Below, in pieces: positions 34,125 to 43,705 of a DNA stretch of 64,000 bases. Positions within the stretch are counted from its first letter, which is position 1, and every line of letters starts with the position of its first letter. This DNA comes from Acidobacteriota bacterium (GTDB lineage: Bacteria > Acidobacteriota > Blastocatellia > Pyrinomonadales > Pyrinomonadaceae): positions 92,820 through 156,819 of the forward strand of contig JAFAVK010000023.1 of assembly GCA_019242475.1 (NCBI GenBank). Reading direction: 5' to 3'. The translations under genes and the position numbers were made by a program. The notes beneath the pieces were generated by a model that worked only from the letters and a program-made list of their open reading frames with translations, searched no databases and was not told the DNA's origin.

Positions 34125-34886
34125 TTATAGCCTTCCGTAGAAGACCTTCGTGTCGTAGGGGACGACGACGCGGCCGTCGCGCTCGTGGCGTCGAAAGAGG
34201 GCTTCGAGTTCGCGCATCATCGGGTCGAAGTCGGGATGGCCGGGCTGCGGCACGTAGGAGGATGAGGCGTGACGGCCGCGCAGGCCGTCGAAGTCGAAGA
34301 CCTGCTCGTTGTCGAAGGTCTGCGCGCGCATCTCGCTTGAACCATAGAGGGCGGCGAGCATCGACTCCTCGGCGTACTTGACGCTCAGCTCCTTGTAGTC
34401 GGTGCCGTACTCGAGGAGCAGACGTTCGTACTCTTCGAGGAAGGGCGTGCCCGCGGTGCGCCGGTCGTTCCAGACGAGGACGACCCAGCCGCCGGGCCGC
34501 AGGACGCGCATGAACTCGCGCCGCGCGCGTGGCGGGTCGAACCAGTGGAAGGCTTGTCCGGCGGTGACGAAGTCGGCGCTCGCGTCTTCGAGCGTCGTCG
34601 CCTCGGCGCGGCCGTCCACGCTGACGAAGTTGGGGTAAGAGGCCAACTGCCTCTCGCCCGCCTCGCGCATCTCGCGGTTCGGCTCGACGCCGTAGACGCG
34701 GTTGCCGTTCTTGAGGAACAGCTCCGAAAGGATGCCCGTCCCCGAGCCCACGTCGGCCACGACCGAAGTCGAATCGAGCCCGCACTCCTCTGCGAGCAGG
34801 CGCAGGACGGCGGGCGGGTAGTGGGGCCTGTATTTGACGTAGTCGGCGACGCGCGTCGAGAAGCGCCCGGTGTGGTCGTTGGTCAT
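34125..34886 (-). CDS. SAM-dependent methyltransferase, class I
   Basis: The 253-residue protein has a Rossmann methyltransferase core: VVADVGSGTGILSELFL (motif I), VYGVEPNREM (motif II), ADFVTAGQAFHWFD and RVLRPGGWVVLVW. It matches the Methyltransf_11/25 group that often acts on small molecules or quinones; the substrate is unknown. ATG 34886 begins the domain and lies 60 bp from the divergent SufR-like gene. The CAAC-N6-GTTG operator between them could also control this gene. The stop abuts a GTGAACC palindrome. Confidence 0.82.
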   Translation of the reverse strand: MTNDHTGRFSTRVADYVKYRPHYPPAVLRLLAEECGLDSTSVVADVGSGTGILSELFLKNGNRVYGVEPNREMREAGERQLASYPNFVSVDGRAEATTLEDASADFVTAGQAFHWFDPPRARREFMRVLRPGGWVVLVWNDRRTAGTPFLEEYERLLLEYGTDYKELSVKYAEESMLAALYGSSEMRAQTFDNEQVFDFDGLRGRHASSSYVPQPGHPDFDPMMRELEALFRRHERDGRVVVPYDTKVFYGRL

Positions 34887-34897
34887 AGGTGTTTTAG

Positions 34898-34937
34898 CAA
34901 CCGCTCGGTTGACAAAATGACGCCCCAAAAGTAGCAT
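34898..34937 (+). promoter_or_regulatory. SufR-type operator overlapping the promoter of the SufR-like gene
   Basis: CAACCGCTCGGTTG (34898-34911) is a perfect palindrome fitting CAAC-N6-GTTG, the site described for cyanobacterial SufR. It overlaps TTGACA (34909-34914), which is followed after 17 bp by TAGCAT (34932-34937). Binding would block RNA polymerase, so autorepression is expected. The -10 ends 9 nt before the GTG start, implying a very short or absent leader. Confidence 0.7.
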
Positions 34938-34946
34938 GAAAGTCTC

Positions 34947-35594
34947 GTGGTAGCCACTCTGAAAATCGGGCTCGGGGCGTCGCGCGAGGAGATCGTGCAG
35001 CAGCTGCGCGCGCGCGGCGGCGTGAGCGCCGACGAGCTGGCCGAGGCGCTCGGCCTGACGAAGCAGTGCGTGCGCAAGCACCTCGACGTGCTGGAGCGCG
35101 AGGGCTACGTCGAGCACGCGGCGGCGCGCGGCGACCGCGGACGGCCCGCGCACGTCTTCCGCCTGACGCCGAAGGCCGAGGAGCTTTTCCCGAGGCGCTA
35201 CGACCTCTTCGCCAAGTCCGTGCTCAGGCAGATCGGCGAGGTCTGGGGCGAGCGCGGGCTCAACACGGTCTTCTGCGGCTGCGCGACCGAGATGGTCTCC
35301 GAACTCAAGCCGCAGCTCGAAGGGTTGAATTTTGACGCGCGCATCAGGCGCCTGACGGAGCTGTTGCGCGAGACCGGCTACGAGGCGGAGGCCGAGCGGC
35401 TGAACGACGGCTCCTATCTGCTGACCGAGTGGAACTGCCCGCAGGCCGAGCTGGCCCGCGAGTACCGGCAGCTCTGCGACCAGGAGCTGGTCGTCTACCG
35501 CGAGCTGCTGGGGACGGAAGTCTTCCGCGAGTCGCGCATCGCCGGCGGCGCCTCGCGCTGCGCGTACAGGGTTATGAGACCGAAAGGGAAATGA
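34947..35594 (+). CDS. sufR: SufR-like Fe-S-sensing winged-helix repressor
   Basis: The 215-residue protein has a DeoR/ArsR-type winged helix (12-75, LAEALGLTKQCVRKHLDVLEREG) and a C-terminal cysteine domain. Cys164 and Cys177 are 12 residues apart, as in the SufR CX12C motif, and Cys205 fits the last position; the third SufR cysteine is replaced (near 191). CGC at 110-112 is additional. Such regulators hold a 4Fe-4S cluster and repress Fe-S assembly genes. The neighbouring Mrp, A-type carrier and ferredoxin genes, and the CAAC-N6-GTTG site, support this. GTG 34947 is the only usable start. The TGA stop lies in the first heptad of a TGATGAR palindrome. Confidence 0.8.
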   Translation: MVATLKIGLGASREEIVQQLRARGGVSADELAEALGLTKQCVRKHLDVLEREGYVEHAAARGDRGRPAHVFRLTPKAEELFPRRYDLFAKSVLRQIGEVWGERGLNTVFCGCATEMVSELKPQLEGLNFDARIRRLTELLRETGYEAEAERLNDGSYLLTEWNCPQAELAREYRQLCDQELVVYRELLGTEVFRESRIAGGASRCAYRVMRPKGK

Positions 35595-35664
35595 CGAGTG
35601 ATGAGTGATGAATGATGAATTAAAGATGGCTCCTAATTCATCACTCATCACTCATCACTCGTCA
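35592..35664. repeat. Heptad-armed inverted repeat, TGATGAR family
   Basis: Left arm 35592-35622 has units TGACGAG, TGATGAG, TGATGAA, TGATGAA. The reverse complement of the right arm (35634-35664) differs in one base, its third unit being TGATGAG. The first unit contains the SufR-like stop codon. It lies 13 bp upstream of the mrp start, so mrp may be transcribed through it. Confidence 0.85.
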
Positions 35665-35676
35665 CTCGGAATCTAA

Positions 35677-36759
<1,083 letters not shown>

Positions 36760-36813
36760 GAGCCGACAGCTAAGAATCACAACTCAGAAGTAATCATTAA
36801 GGAGAGATAGACA

Positions 36814-37176
36814 ATGGCAGCAACAGAGACACAGATTCCGACGATGGTGCTCGGCGTCACCGAGCCGGCCGCCGAGGAGATCAGGAAGTTCATGGCGGGC
36901 GAGGAGGGCTTGCCCCAGACGGCGGGCCTCCGCGTGCGGGTGGTGCCGGGCGGCTGCTCGGGCTTCCAGTACAGCCTCAACATCGAGGAGGAGTCGAAGC
37001 CGAACGACCACGTCATCGAGTCGAACGGCGTCCGCATGTTCGTTGACATGTTCAGCGCGCAGTACCTGAACGGCGTCGAGATCGACTACGTGACGAACGT
37101 GATGGGCTCGGGCTTCACCTTCAAGAACCCGAACGCGACGGGCGGCTGCGGCTGCGGCTCGTCGTTCACGGCCTAA
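36814..37176 (+). CDS. A-type Fe-S carrier (IscA/SufA/ErpA family)
   Basis: The 120-residue protein has the HesB/IscA fold with the three conserved ligands Cys48 (PGGCSGF), Cys112 and Cys114 (GGCGCGSSF). A-type carriers receive and deliver Fe-S clusters. AAGGAGA precedes the ATG at good spacing. It lies within the Fe-S block after mrp and before the ferredoxin. Which subtype (ErpA, SufA or IscA) it is cannot be decided here. Confidence 0.92.
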   Translation: MAATETQIPTMVLGVTEPAAEEIRKFMAGEEGLPQTAGLRVRVVPGGCSGFQYSLNIEEESKPNDHVIESNGVRMFVDMFSAQYLNGVEIDYVTNVMGSGFTFKNPNATGGCGCGSSFTA

Positions 37177-37205
37177 GTCCGAAGGGACTGAAGGTCGCAA
37201 ACTAA

Positions 37206-37285
37206 GGCGCGGCCCGCGGGCCGGAGGCTTGTCGAGTCTTTTCCGAAGGACAACCCGGCACGCCCCACGGCGCGCGGGCCGCGCC
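37206..37285 (+). repeat. Long-range GC inverted repeat before the ferredoxin gene
   Basis: A 17-bp arm (37206-37222) pairs with 37269-37285 with one mismatch, enclosing about 46 nt; CGCTTTTGACG follows. It lies 40 nt upstream of the ferredoxin ATG. It may terminate read-through from the carrier gene or structure the ferredoxin leader. Unlike the heptad elements it has no 7-bp periodicity. Confidence 0.6.
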
Positions 37286-37326
37286 GTCGCTTTTGACGAC
37301 TCACACACCAGAGGAGCCACAAGGAG

Positions 37327-37662
37327 ATGCCCAAGGTAACAGCGGAGACCGCGGAGGGGACGCGGGAGTTGGAGGCGGAGGCGGGGCGCAAGCTCGTGCT
37401 CGTCATCGAGGACGGCGGCGTGGACATTCTGCACCGCTGCGGCGGGAACGCGAAGTGCACGACCTGCCGCGTCGAGGTCTTGGACGGCGACCCGGGCGAG
37501 ATGCAGGAGGCCGAGCGCAACCGCCTCGCGTTGGAGACGGGCCTCGCCGAGAACGTGCGCCTCTCGTGCCAGGTGCACGTCGGGGGCGACCTGCACGTCC
37601 GCGTCATCAACCAGTCGAGCGTGCGCGGCCTCGACCCCGGCCCGCGCCCCGTGGAAGGCTAG
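37327..37662 (+). CDS. 2Fe-2S ferredoxin
   Basis: The 111-residue protein has a plant/adrenodoxin-like 2Fe-2S fold with ligands Cys38, Cys44, Cys47 (HRCGGNAKCTTC) and Cys81 (RLSCQ). It carries single electrons in the cytoplasm and may supply reductant for cluster assembly by the adjacent carrier proteins (inferred). GAGGAG lies 10 nt upstream of the ATG; AAGGAG directly touches it. A heptad-derived hairpin with a T-tract follows. Confidence 0.9.
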   Translation: MPKVTAETAEGTRELEAEAGRKLVLVIEDGGVDILHRCGGNAKCTTCRVEVLDGDPGEMQEAERNRLALETGLAENVRLSCQVHVGGDLHVRVINQSSVRGLDPGPRPVEG

Positions 37663-37678
37663 GGCCGCGGGCAGAAGA

Positions 37679-37755
37679 ATGAAGGCCGAAGGCCGGAGGC
37701 AGGAGGATGAAGGGGAGGCGGTCGGGCCTCCTCTTCATCCTCCTGCCTTTTTGAG
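37679..37755 (+). terminator. Hairpin with T-tract, AGGATGA-type repeat remnant
   Basis: The left side has AAGGCCG, GAGGCAG and GAGGATG units. GGCAGGAGGATGAAG pairs perfectly with CTTCATCCTCCTGCC, followed by TTTTT (37748-37752). This is a good intrinsic terminator for the ferredoxin gene. It overlaps the first 24 codons of the downstream frame. Confidence 0.7.
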
Positions 37756-39472
37756 CCGGCGCGCGGGCTTGCTCTGCGTCGCGCTGCTCGCGCTGATGGG
37801 GGCGCAGATGCTCTCGGTCATCCGGCAGAAGAGCATCACGGTGGACGAGTGGGTCTTGATCCCCGCGGGCTTCTACCACCTGACCGCGGGCGACTACCGC
37901 CCCGTGAACGAGCACCCACCGGTGGCGAAAATTTTGGGGGCCGCGCCGCTCGTCGCGCTGGGCGCGGAGGCTCCGGCGATAGAGGAAGGCGCGCACGACT
38001 ACGGATACTTCCTCGGCAAGTTCGATGAGTTCTGGCGGGTGAACGCGTGGCGCCTGGACTACCTCTGCTTCTGGGCGCGCGTGCCGGCCGTCGTGCTGAC
38101 GCTGTGCTTGGGCGCGCTCGTCTTCGTCTTCACCCGACGCCACTGGGGCGCGCGCGCAGCCCTCTTCGCCGTCGCGCTCTTCACCTTAGAGCCGACCGTC
38201 CTCGCGCACGGGCGCGTCGTGCAGACCGACGTGCCTTCGGCGCTCGCGCTCCTCGTCTTCGCGTTCGCGCTTCGAGGTTATTTGAAGACGCCGGACGTGG
38301 GCCGGGCGGCGGGCGTGGGCGCCGCGGCGGGCTTCGCGGCGGTGACGAAGTTCTCGATGGTCGCGCTCGGGCCGGTGCTCTGCGTCGTCTGCGCGGCGCT
38401 CTTCGTGTTCGCGCCGCGCAAGGGTTTGAGCCGCGCGCGCGTGGCGGCGCAGGCGATTGCCGTTGCGGTCGCGGCGGTGCTGGCCGTCAACGCCGGCTAC
38501 CTCTTCCACCACGCGCCGCCCGAGCCTTTCGAGGACGCGCTCGCGCGCTCGGTCGTCGCGTTTGACGTGGGGCAAGGCGCTCTGCGCGCGGCGCTCGGGA
38601 CGGGCTACCACCTTCTTCAAATCGTCTTCCCGCCGGACTTCGTGAAGGGCGTGGGTTGGCAGCTCGGTCACGCGAAGCTCGGCCACCCGGCGGGGCTTCT
38701 GGGCGACTACAGCCAGCACGGCTGGTGGTACTACTTCCCCGTGGCCTTCGCGCTGAAGACGCCGCTGCCCGTCCTCCTGCTCACGCTCGCCGGATTCGTC
38801 TGGGGGGGGCTGCGGCTGAGGCGCGCGCGCGAGGGGCGGCTGCTCGTGCTGCTCCTGCCGCCCGCGTTCTTCACCGCGCTGCTGATGTTCTCGACCATCA
38901 ACATCGGCGTGCGCTACTACCTGCCGGCCTACCCCTTCTTCTTCATGCTCGCGGGCGCGATGCTCGACGACCTCCTGCGCCGCGCCGAGCCGCGCCGCCG
39001 CGCGCTCGCCGCGGCCCTCGCCGTCCTCTCCTTCGGCTGGGTCGCCTTCGAGGCCGCGCGCGCCTACCCGGATCACATGACCTACCTCAACCAACTCGCG
39101 TCGGGGGCGCCGCACTGGTGGTACCTGTCGGATTCGAACGTCGAGTGGGGAGACGACGTGCGCGACCTCGCGCTATACTTGCGCGGCCGCGGCGAGACGC
39201 GCGTCGGCGGGGCGATCCTGGGCTGGCAGTTGTTGGGGCTTTACGGCATCGAGCAGACGGCCGTCTTCGTGCCGCCGGGCGAGGCGGTCGAGGAGACGCG
39301 TTACGTCGCCATCGGCGCGAGCCTTTTGAACGGCTCGACGGTGCCGCAGGAGTTCGAGGAGGGCTGGGGGCTGAACGAGTACGAGCGCGTCAACTACTTC
39401 GACGAATACCGCCGCCGCACGCCCGAGAAAATCTTCGGCGGCTCGATCTACCTGTACCGGGTGAAAGAGTGA
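37679..39472 (+). CDS. Membrane glycosyltransferase, GT39/PMT-like
   Basis: The frame gives 597 residues with about ten to twelve membrane helices and a soluble C-terminal region. SITVDEWVLIPAGFYHLTAGDYRPVNEHPP near the N-terminus matches the GT39/ArnT-type first loop with acidic catalytic residues (DE). These enzymes transfer sugars from polyprenyl phosphate to exported acceptors. The next gene, a dolichyl-phosphate-sugar synthase type GT2, could make that donor. The first 24 codons coincide with the hairpin repeat, so TTG 37751 or ATG 37796 may be the true start; ATG 37679 is the longest option. Confidence 0.75.
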   Translation: MKAEGRRQEDEGEAVGPPLHPPAFLSRRAGLLCVALLALMGAQMLSVIRQKSITVDEWVLIPAGFYHLTAGDYRPVNEHPPVAKILGAAPLVALGAEAPAIEEGAHDYGYFLGKFDEFWRVNAWRLDYLCFWARVPAVVLTLCLGALVFVFTRRHWGARAALFAVALFTLEPTVLAHGRVVQTDVPSALALLVFAFALRGYLKTPDVGRAAGVGAAAGFAAVTKFSMVALGPVLCVVCAALFVFAPRKGLSRARVAAQAIAVAVAAVLAVNAGYLFHHAPPEPFEDALARSVVAFDVGQGALRAALGTGYHLLQIVFPPDFVKGVGWQLGHAKLGHPAGLLGDYSQHGWWYYFPVAFALKTPLPVLLLTLAGFVWGGLRLRRAREGRLLVLLLPPAFFTALLMFSTINIGVRYYLPAYPFFFMLAGAMLDDLLRRAEPRRRALAAALAVLSFGWVAFEAARAYPDHMTYLNQLASGAPHWWYLSDSNVEWGDDVRDLALYLRGRGETRVGGAILGWQLLGLYGIEQTAVFVPPGEAVEETRYVAIGASLLNGSTVPQEFEEGWGLNEYERVNYFDEYRRRTPEKIFGGSIYLYRVKE

Positions 39473-39479
39473 AAGGAAG

Positions 39480-39553
39480 TGATGAGTGATGAGTGATGAA
39501 TGGAAGACAAGTTGCTTTCCATTCATCACTCATCACTCATCACTCATCATTCA
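39480..39553. repeat. Heptad-armed inverted repeat, TGATGAR family, unequal arms
   Basis: The left arm (39480-39505) has three TGATGAR units; the right arm (39517-39553) has four in reverse complement. The loop GAAGACAAGTTGCTTTCC resembles the loop at 7132-7150. It separates two glycosyltransferase genes and ends 2 bp before the next ATG, where it may replace a normal leader. Confidence 0.85.
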
Positions 39554-39555
39554 GG

Positions 39556-40305
39556 ATGAACACGGAACGCACGCTCATCGTCGTCCCGACCTACAACGAG
39601 CGCGAGAACGTCGCGCGGCTCCTGGCGGAGCTGTTCGCGGTCGCGCCCGGCGCGGACGTGTGCCTGCTCGACGACGCGTCGCCGGACGGGACGGCCGACC
39701 GCGCCGAAGAGTTGTTCGGCCGCGACCCGCGCTTCTCCGTGCTCAGGCGCGAGGGGGCGCGCGGCTACGGGCGCAGCCTCGTGGACGGCTACCGGAGGGC
39801 CTTGGAGGGCGGCTACGCGCGGCTCGTGCAGCTCGACGCGGACTTCTCGCACGACCCGCGGCGCATCCCGGCGCTCGTCGAGGCGAGCCGCACCGCGGAC
39901 GTCGTCATCGGCTCGCGCTACTGCGAGGGCGGCGGGGTGTTGAACTGGCCGGTGCGCCGGCGGCTCTTGAGCCGCTTCGCCAACGCGTACGTGGCGCGCA
40001 TCACGGGCTTGCGCGTGCGCGACGCGACGAGCGGCTTCCGCTGCTACACGCGCCGGGCGCTGCGCGCGCTGCTCGAAGGGCGCGCGGCGGGCGAGGGCTA
40101 CGCCTTCCTCGTCGAGGCCACCTACCGCGCGAGCCGCGCCGGCCTCGCCATCGCCGAGGTGCCCATCACCTTCACCGACCGCCGCGAGGGCCAGTCGAAG
40201 ATGTCCCGCAAAGTCATCCTCGAATCCGTCCTCATGCCCTGGCGACTGCGCCTGGGGAAGAAGGACGGAGGGGGAAGGATGAAAGAAGTAGATAGTAGAC
40301 AGTAG
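39556..40305 (+). CDS. GT2 polyprenyl-phosphate sugar transferase (DPM1-like)
   Basis: The 249-residue protein has the GT-A fold of dolichol-phosphate mannosyltransferases: VVPTYNERENV, LLDDASPDGTAD, QLDADFSHDP and VIGSRYCEGG. It lacks C-terminal membrane helices, as in soluble DPM1 types. It probably makes a polyprenyl-phosphate sugar for the GT39-like enzyme upstream. ATG 39556 is chosen because the domain starts there. The C-terminal residues (MKEVDSRQ) and the TAG stop are encoded by the left arm of the next repeat element. Confidence 0.88.
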   Translation: MNTERTLIVVPTYNERENVARLLAELFAVAPGADVCLLDDASPDGTADRAEELFGRDPRFSVLRREGARGYGRSLVDGYRRALEGGYARLVQLDADFSHDPRRIPALVEASRTADVVIGSRYCEGGGVLNWPVRRRLLSRFANAYVARITGLRVRDATSGFRCYTRRALRALLEGRAAGEGYAFLVEATYRASRAGLAIAEVPITFTDRREGQSKMSRKVILESVLMPWRLRLGKKDGGGRMKEVDSRQ

Positions 40306-40390
40306 AAGAAACTTCCTCGCTCGAACCCTACGCCCGTCATCTTCGACATCTTCAAGCGGAGCCTACTGACTACTGTCTACCGTCTACTAT
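40288..40390. repeat. Heptad-armed inverted repeat, GTAGACA family
   Basis: The left arm (40288-40305) has units GTAGATA, GTAGACA, GTAG. The reverse complement of the right arm (about 40362-40390) has GTAGACG, GTAGACA, GTAGTCA. A 56-nt unpaired centre separates them. The arm contains the stop codon of the GT2 gene. Confidence 0.75.
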
Positions 40391-40460
40391 TCCCTTGACT
40401 CTCCGCCGGGATTGGCGTAAGAACCCTTCGTTCTACCACCCTTTCGGCGGAGTTCCTGCC

Positions 40461-41414
40461 ATGAAGAGATTGCTCCTGCTGGCCGCGCTGGCCCTCGCGG
40501 CGTCAGCCTGCACCACCGACACCAACACGAACACGGGGGCGGGGAACGCGAACGCCAACGCGAACGCCAACGCCAACACGGCCGCCGCGACCCCGACGCC
40601 CGCGGCCGGCCCGACGCAGGCCGACCTCGAAGCCAAGGAGCGCGCGATCTGGGACGCCATCAAGGCGAAGAACTGGGACGCCTTCTCGGGCATGCTGGCC
40701 GACGACTTCGTCATCGTCGAGGAGGGCGGCGCCCAGACCAAGGCGCAGATGATGGAAGACATGAAGAAGTACGATCTGACCGAGTACACGCTCTCCGACT
40801 TCCGCATGGTCAAGGTGGACGCCGACCTCGCCGTGCTCACCTACACCGCGTCCGAGAAGAGCAGCTTCGGCGGGAAGCCCACGTCGGGCAAGCCGGCGCA
40901 CGCCTCTTCGGCCTGGATCAACCGCGGCGGCAAGTGGGTCGCCGTCTACCACCAGGAGTCGGAGGCGGTGGAGATGCCGGCGGCCTCGCCGACGCCCGCC
41001 GCCGCGGCGAGCCCCGCGGCCACGCCCGCGAAGGCGGCCACGCCCGCCGCGAGCCCCGCGACCATCGCCTCTGCCACCGACGCCGAGAAGGCCGTCTGGG
41101 AGGCCATCAAGGCGAAGAACTCGGACGCCTTCGGGAGCTACCTGCTGCCCGAAGCCTACGAGGTGGAGCCGGAGGGCGTCATGGACAAGGCGACCTCGGT
41201 CAAGATGATCACGTCGTTCGACGCCTCGAAGTGGGCGCTCTCGGAGTTCAAGGAGACGAAGCTCGACTCCGACGCCACGCTCATCACCTACAAGGCCGCC
41301 GGCCCCGACCACGGCAAGACGGTCACGATGTACCACTCGACCATCTGGACGAACCGCGGCGGCCAGTGGAAGGCGGCCTTCCACCAGGGCACCGTCGCCG
41401 GGAAGGGGATGTGA
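40461..41414 (+). CDS. Lipoprotein with two DUF4440/NTF2-like domains
   Basis: The 317-residue protein starts at ATG 40461, opening a lipoprotein signal (LALAASAC, lipobox Cys at 17). An Asn/Ala/Thr-rich linker (about 18-50) leads to a first DUF4440 domain (about 55-165) and, after an Ala/Pro linker, a second (about 205-310). The two repeat the pattern KAIWDAIKAKNxDAF and SxWxNRGGKWxAxxHQ, so they arose by duplication. It is probably anchored in a cell membrane facing the periplasm. Substrate or ligand is unknown. Convergent with serS across a hairpin repeat. Confidence 0.82.
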   Translation: MKRLLLLAALALAASACTTDTNTNTGAGNANANANANANTAAATPTPAAGPTQADLEAKERAIWDAIKAKNWDAFSGMLADDFVIVEEGGAQTKAQMMEDMKKYDLTEYTLSDFRMVKVDADLAVLTYTASEKSSFGGKPTSGKPAHASSAWINRGGKWVAVYHQESEAVEMPAASPTPAAAASPAATPAKAATPAASPATIASATDAEKAVWEAIKAKNSDAFGSYLLPEAYEVEPEGVMDKATSVKMITSFDASKWALSEFKETKLDSDATLITYKAAGPDHGKTVTMYHSTIWTNRGGQWKAAFHQGTVAGKGM

Positions 41415-41417
41415 AAG

Positions 41418-41514
41418 GAAGTAAACAGTAGTCAGTAGGGAAAGGCACAGGCGGCGTGGTTCTCATCGTCAAGGGATGAAAGCCGCGCCGCCTGTTTTTC
41501 TACTGTCTACTTCG
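41418..41514. repeat. Heptad-armed inverted repeat between convergent genes, AGTAGAC type
   Basis: The left arm has three units (AGTAAAC, AGTAGTC, AGTAGGG), the right arm two. An inner stem pairs ACAGGCGGCG with CGCCGCCTGT, followed by TTTT, giving a terminator. The serS stop codon (TAG, minus strand, 41507-41509) is part of the right arm. Confidence 0.8.
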
Positions 41515-42793
41515 CTTCTATCCTCTCCACCCCCATGTACGGCCGGAGCGCTTCGGGGATGACGACCGAGCCGTCCGGTTGCTGGTAGTTCTCAAGGATG
41601 GCGAGCCAGGTGCGCCCCACCGCGAGCCCCGAGCCGTTGAGCGTGTGGACGTACTCGGGCTTCGCGCCGCCCGCGCGGCGGAAGCGTATCTGCGCGCGCC
41701 GCGCCTGGTACGCCTCGAAGTTCGAGCACGAGGAGATTTCGCGGAAGGCGTTCTGCGAGGGCAGCCACACCTCAAGGTCATACGTCTTCGCCGAAGAGGC
41801 GCTGATGTCTCCCGTCGAGAGCGCGACGACGCGGTAGTGCAGCCCGAGCTTTTGCAAAATCGTCTCCGCGTCGCGCGTCAGACCTTCCAGCTCTTCGTAA
41901 GAGTTTTCGGGAAGGGCGAGCTTCACCAGTTCGACCTTGTCGAACTGGTGCTGGCGTATGACGCCGCGCGTGTCGCGCCCGTAGGAGCCGGCCTCGGAGC
42001 GGAAGCAGGGCGTGTAGGAGACGAACTTCAAAGGGAGCTGCGACGCGTCGAGAATCTCCTCGCGGTGGATGTTCGTGACGGGAACCTCGGCCGTCGGGAT
42101 CAGGTAGAGCCCGCGCTCGTCCGTCAGCTTGAAGAGTTCCTGCTCGAACTTCGGCAACTGACCCGTGCCGAAGAGAGAGTCGCGGTTGACGATGAAGGGC
42201 GGCAAAGTCTCCTCGTAGCCGTGCTCGCGCGTGTGCACGTCGAGCATGAAGTTGATGAGCGCGCGTTCTAATCTTGCGCCGGCACCTTTCAGGATGGCGA
42301 AGCGCGCGCTGGCAATCTTCGCCGCGCGTTCCAGGTCGAGGATGCCGAGGCGCGTGCCGATGTCCACGTGATCCTGCGGCTCGAAGTCGAAGCGCGGCGC
42401 CTCGCCCCATTGCCGCACCTCTTTGTTTGCAGACTCATCTGGGCCGACCGGCACCGACTCGTGCGGCACGTTCGGGACGGTGGCGAGCAGCTCCTGCATC
42501 CGCCGCTCGGCCTCGTCGCGCGCGCGTTCGAGTTCGGCCATGCGCTCCTTGAGTTCGGCGACCTCCTTGCGCCTCGACTCGGCCTCCTCCTTCTTGCCCT
42601 CCTTCATCAGCGCGCCGATCTCGCGGCTCGAAGCGTTGCGGCGCGCGTTCAGGGCGTCGGACTCGGCGATGGCGCGGCGGCGCTCCGCGTCGAGCGCGGC
42701 AAAGTCGTCGAGCGCCGCGGCGGGGAACCCGCGCGCGTCGAGTGCCGCGCGCACGCGGTCAAGGTTCGCGCGGACGTAGTTCAGATCAAGCAT
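41507..42793 (-). CDS. serS: Seryl-tRNA synthetase
   Basis: The 428-residue protein has the N-terminal coiled-coil arm (about 30-105) and class II catalytic domain with motif 2 [21 protein letters not shown] and motif 3 near the end ([18 protein letters not shown]). It charges tRNA-Ser, and in selenoprotein-using organisms also tRNA-Sec. It starts 3 bp after the nucleotidyltransferase stop, with a GGGTGAG site inside that gene's end, so the two are coupled. Confidence 0.96.
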   Translation of the reverse strand: MLDLNYVRANLDRVRAALDARGFPAAALDDFAALDAERRRAIAESDALNARRNASSREIGALMKEGKKEEAESRRKEVAELKERMAELERARDEAERRMQELLATVPNVPHESVPVGPDESANKEVRQWGEAPRFDFEPQDHVDIGTRLGILDLERAAKIASARFAILKGAGARLERALINFMLDVHTREHGYEETLPPFIVNRDSLFGTGQLPKFEQELFKLTDERGLYLIPTAEVPVTNIHREEILDASQLPLKFVSYTPCFRSEAGSYGRDTRGVIRQHQFDKVELVKLALPENSYEELEGLTRDAETILQKLGLHYRVVALSTGDISASSAKTYDLEVWLPSQNAFREISSCSNFEAYQARRAQIRFRRAGGAKPEYVHTLNGSGLAVGRTWLAILENYQQPDGSVVIPEALRPYMGVERIEAK

Positions 42794-42796
42794 GCT

Positions 42797-43567
42797 TTAC
42801 TCACCCTTCCCTTCGCCCGCGGCCGGGCGAGAGAAGATTCGGCCGGCCTCCTCCAGAGTCTCCTTCGACCCGACATCGTACCAGATGCCCGGCACGCGCC
42901 ACGTGTAGAAGGGCGTGCGCTCGTACATCCACTGCACGAGGCGGCCCGGCTGGTCGGGGTTGTTGCCCTCCTCGACGTACCGCCGGATGAGGGGCAGCGC
43001 CGCCTTCGGGTAGTAGTAGAGCGCGATACCCGTCAGAGTGCTCTTCGGGCTCGCGGGCTTCTCCTCGAAGAAGGTGATGCGGCCGTCGTCGTCAACGTCG
43101 ATGGAGTTGTACTTCTTGATCGCTTCGAGGTCGCCCACGTCGTAGACGGCGAGCACGGGCGCCGCCTTCGCACGGCAGTATTCGCCGAACCCGACGAGAG
43201 GCTCGCTGAAGAGGTTGTCGCCCGCGACGACGACGATGTCGTCAACAACCGCCGCCTGGTTCAAGACGAGGTTCAGGTCGCCGATGGCGCCGAGCTTGTT
43301 CGAGTCGTCGGTCGAGTGGTCGTTGACGACCGTGATCTCCGGCCCGTCTTTCTGCGAGCGGCGGCCCTCGGCCCAGCGTTCGAAGTGGCCGGCGAACTTG
43401 CCGTTGGTGACGACGTAGACGTGGTCGATCTCCTCGACGGGCGCGAGGTTGTCGAGCACGTGTTCGAGCATCGGCTTGCCGGCCACGTCGAGCAAAGGCT
43501 TCGGCTGGTTCAGCGTCAGCGGGTAGAGCCGCGTGGCGTACCCCGCGGCGAGGACGATTAACTTCAT
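42797..43567 (-). CDS. Sugar-phosphate nucleotidyltransferase
   Basis: The 256-residue protein opens with the nucleotidyltransferase signature (LAAGYATRLYPLT, then QPKPLLDVAGKPM) and has VVAGDNLF and a terminal VGSKETLEEA. It matches RmlA/GalU-type enzymes that join a sugar-1-phosphate to NTP. Sugar and nucleotide are not determinable. It lacks the C-terminal left-handed helix domain of GlmU. It is cotranscribed with serS. It is divergent from fabG. Confidence 0.88.
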   Translation of the reverse strand: MKLIVLAAGYATRLYPLTLNQPKPLLDVAGKPMLEHVLDNLAPVEEIDHVYVVTNGKFAGHFERWAEGRRSQKDGPEITVVNDHSTDDSNKLGAIGDLNLVLNQAAVVDDIVVVAGDNLFSEPLVGFGEYCRAKAAPVLAVYDVGDLEAIKKYNSIDVDDDGRITFFEEKPASPKSTLTGIALYYYPKAALPLIRRYVEEGNNPDQPGRLVQWMYERTPFYTWRVPGIWYDVGSKETLEEAGRIFSRPAAGEGKGE

Positions 43568-43705
43568 GCCACCCCTCCGTGCGCGTTGCGTTGTGCGCTC
43601 TGCCTAATCTTTACAATAAAACCCGCCTTCCGCCAAACGGCTGCGGCCGCCGTGTGTGTTAATATGCCCGCTCGCACGAACACACTGTAACGGAGGAAGA
43701 AAAGC

